A stretch of DNA of 64,000 nt, from positions 1 through 64,000 of IMG/VR virus record IMGVR_UViG_3300042503_000527; one strand, written 5' to 3'. Source of the DNA: a virus. The position numbers and the translations under genes were made by a program. Below are positions 62,801 to 64,000 of this stretch, in pieces. Each line of letters starts with the position of its first letter. Position 1 is the first letter of the stretch. The notes under the pieces are model-generated. The model was not told where the DNA came from, searched no databases, and saw only the letters and a program-made list of their open reading frames with translations.

Positions 62801-64000
62801 AATGAATTAGTAAGAGGCTTTCTATAATCATTATAATCAAGGTTACTAGTAACGATACTGTCTCCTGCTGCGTCTTTAAAGCTAGGATCTAGATTATACT
62901 TGGGAGAAAGTATGGTTAGCTTATAATTTTGATTTCCAGAAAAGTTAAAATCAAGTTTTCTATCTAGAGTTAGTATTCCAGTAGTTACATTTGTGTCTCC
63001 AGAAATGTTAATATTATTTAATCTTCCGCCTACTGTTTTATATTTTCTATTGTAATCGTAAACTTTAATTACGTCTCCGGGTTTTAAGTATACGCACTCT
63101 GGACCAGCTTCAAAAGAAACTGTTTCTGTTTCATTGTATTCTGAAGCTAATAACCACCTGCCAAGTCTTTGAGCTTGACCTCTGCTTGTGCATCCAAAGG
63201 CGGTTAATTCAGTTTCTTTAAAACCAAATTTCCTGACAGCCTCAATATTTTCTACATATTCTACTGCTGGTTTATAAAAATTATTCTTATCAATATATCT
63301 AATATAGACTACAGAATTTCTATCTTTTAATGATGTAGATTCGTAAGTAAAATTACCATCAGATACATTTGAATTAGTGAAAGAATAAATAGGGGTATCT
63401 TCTGGCATATCATTTATGGCGTAAATGAATCCATTTGAATAATAGAACATTCCCCTAAATACAGAAGCCATATCAGACAACACTTTAAGAGCATCGTCTT
63501 GTGTTTGTAAATAAACATTACATGTAAATCTTGGTTCTACTCCTCCAAATCCATCTGAAACAAGTTCATCGCAATATTTAGCTATTTGATAAAGAGACCA
63601 TTTGTCTACGTCATTTTCTGTGACATAGTTACCTACTCCATATCTTTTGTTTGTTAAAAGATCGTAGAAGCACCAAGCTGGATTGTCCGTCCATTCTTTT
63701 TCAGTTTTAAATTCTCCATCCCAATAATCATTTGATGTAGAATAAGGTAAAACTCCTGCTGCATCATAAACAGTGGTTTTTCTAGAAAGACCTTCTGAGA
63801 AAAGATTTCTTGCAAATGCTTTAGACAAAGAAAGTCTATCAAAATCAATTTGATTTACTCTAATAGAATCAGCATAGCCTTCTATTTTGCCGCCGAAACC
63901 AGCGGGTGATGTAAAGATTTCTATTTGATTATTATTAGTTATGAAATAAGAAGGAATAAAAGGTCCAGTTTTTGTATTTACTGCGTCGTAAATTTGTCCA
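59881..64000 (-). CDS. Tail tip / central fibre protein, lambda gpJ-like (5' end outside window)
   Basis: The frame is open to the right edge. About 1,373 codons are visible, and the N-terminus (with ADSIRVNQIDFDRLSLSKAF still in frame) continues outside. Diagnostic gpJ blocks: NPAWCFYDLLTNKRYGVG near nt 63678, WSLYQIAKYCDELV and EPRFTCNVYLQTQDDAL near 63500-63620, FRGMFYY, GCTSRGQAQRLGRWLLASEY near 63150-63200, and an LKPGDVIKVYD segment near 63070. The C-terminal ~900 residues (down to 59881) are long beta-rich repeats without clear FNIII signature and are probably the receptor-binding side. It sits at the tail tip and contacts the host. It is on the strand opposite to the tape measure, which is not the usual layout. 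Confidence 0.9.
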   Translation of the reverse strand, partial: GQIYDAVNTKTGPFIPSYFITNNNQIEIFTSPAGFGGKIEGYADSIRVNQIDFDRLSLSKAFARNLFSEGLSRKTTVYDAAGVLPYSTSNDYWDGEFKTEKEWTDNPAWCFYDLLTNKRYGVGNYVTENDVDKWSLYQIAKYCDELVSDGFGGVEPRFTCNVYLQTQDDALKVLSDMASVFRGMFYYSNGFIYAINDMPEDTPIYSFTNSNVSDGNFTYESTSLKDRNSVVYIRYIDKNNFYKPAVEYVENIEAVRKFGFKETELTAFGCTSRGQAQRLGRWLLASEYNETETVSFEAGPECVYLKPGDVIKVYDYNRKYKTVGGRLNNINISGDTNVTTGILTLDRKLDFNFSGNQNYKLTILSPKYNLDPSFKDAAGDSIVTSNLDYNDYRKPLTNSFIVGSGNLITGQYYDSIRITGLAPVMASGLNVTGLSYFTGASGMSPKSITWALENSGNLNGSTDSDYDFYRVFRIQESTEGSNYTVIGSQMYHLKYAQIESGLNITPAKPPAPEASAPSRALFTLGVAEANGVIDQSKVLIEIFYDSSIKDTTIGFKIFNKAFYGSDFNPNSSSDFKFVPIDIYESYVNTVLDKSNIKGSIRIYGANINNSSPLTYVEASNSQNSNELFVSPVVAITYDDVNTSSSITLNNKVYAFTSPIDLTKAQYFQSTAPSQIQSVKPPESLSFNIPLQFIKNPNKFNNLDYPYRIAIIPEKVDTKDAFGTVYNKYLNVSNWEDYLTFDEDQTSDNIYNYKTSNVFAKYRNFSLAIDKMTFTDVGMKSTSNDFKNVDGFLLVTYDNQDADLKKSLNAILKDTRATYSIVTSQGSNRLKFTIQQDTASSFINAFYLLLMPSENIFEFGKNSINHNPDGSPLSVNDNTGKEIIDSHFITISNNQSIFNFNDLSDDNGKGFDSTQYNAYLIAVDSFMFAWQFNSNAATARNILDYYSSFIDKDNNIGKIYPQISDPIVIKQESSTPLSFSLESVLKDADTRYLHFTINKTVLTENIFDTSVNTLPSPAYAISRKSVIYKPTTNANLAAGAKDDRVLSSDPDGTMAYYKLSLQNRDNIPNASLSPKIPTGKRAYVLNGNKIFTRALVPDANTVSLRAVESETANAFKSKAKITNSSFGEGNEEFFDISITRLTNSTFTGNIKSLIPDYTNTYLIPINASNSNTEENAKSNFNSLLNDGLLNSSFNAINVTPENNFSELGVNTKNVQMLINAEPNNFTVYTINQQTANSFNFGIANSSFYAGVPVLENESLSIFFTIGSVNKTKAIKVYCFIGEDFVASEVDKTQIIPGDDNIIKVTLKNVPYANYYANASSYSADASITNPTFWKFKSAKNLAFAHLSARSNNRSFPLYNFHIQALELSVVITY

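Noticed and set aside
1-64000. Integration or lysogeny genes, tRNA genes, attachment sites
   Set aside because: No integrase, repressor or tRNA cloverleaf was found by reading; the window holds mostly packaging and virion genes.

Overview
This window is a 64 kb piece of an AT-rich tailed-phage genome: one end of the replication/packaging region plus almost the whole virion module. Gene content points to a long-tailed siphovirus: large terminase, portal, a maturation protease fused to a scaffold-like part, major capsid protein, neck proteins, tail tube, tail chaperones, a 3,623-residue tape measure and a lambda gpJ-like tail tip. There is no sheath gene. No integrase, repressor, tRNA, rRNA or CRISPR is visible. 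The host cannot be read from the sequence. Low GC and frequent starts without a Shine-Dalgarno site would fit several environmental hosts, and the CCWGG avoidance described below suggests exposure to an EcoRII/Dcm-type enzyme.

Layout. (1) 1-4769: the tail of an HNH-type endonuclease, a small Cys-rich protein and a small zinc peptidase-like protein (the last two on the minus strand), PhoH-like ATPase, zinc-ribbon protein, a phage sigma factor, an unknown protein and a zinc finger-ERCC4 nuclease. (2) 4771-16048: TerL, portal, a tail-tube paralogue, head-associated proteins, protease/scaffold, a decoration-like protein, major capsid protein and two small proteins. (3) 16148-39602: a 23 kb adhesin block with two giant fibres built from VGIGT repeats (3,064 and 2,239 aa), three LamG-type fibres (one ending in a fibrinogen-like domain) and an Ig-domain protein. 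(4) 39654-58370: neck, two further tail-tube paralogues, two related chaperone-like proteins and the giant tape measure. (5) 58350-64000, minus strand: two tail-tip-associated proteins and a gpJ-like tail tip running off the window edge.

Transcription. Plus-strand operons are divided by Rho-independent terminators (about 15391, 16075, 39623, 45365, 46423). Three of these are followed at once by a recurrent GTGTAA...TTAGG element. The same element stands before the portal, tape measure and other genes, and before the minus-strand peptidase gene. Two copies read GTGTATAAATA, close to the T4 late promoter. The sigma factor at 2035-2727 is the obvious candidate to recognise it. Within operons most genes follow each other through 0-5 nt stop-start junctions.

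Most interesting: the tape measure carries, between repeats of a short G(F/Y/H)IPNFA motif, modules that look like enzymes. These are a GHKL ATPase with all three signature boxes, an HEAAH zinc-peptidase-like motif and a PD-(D/E)XK-like nuclease pattern. Because tape measures are ejected during infection, this looks like a tape measure that carries effector cargo.
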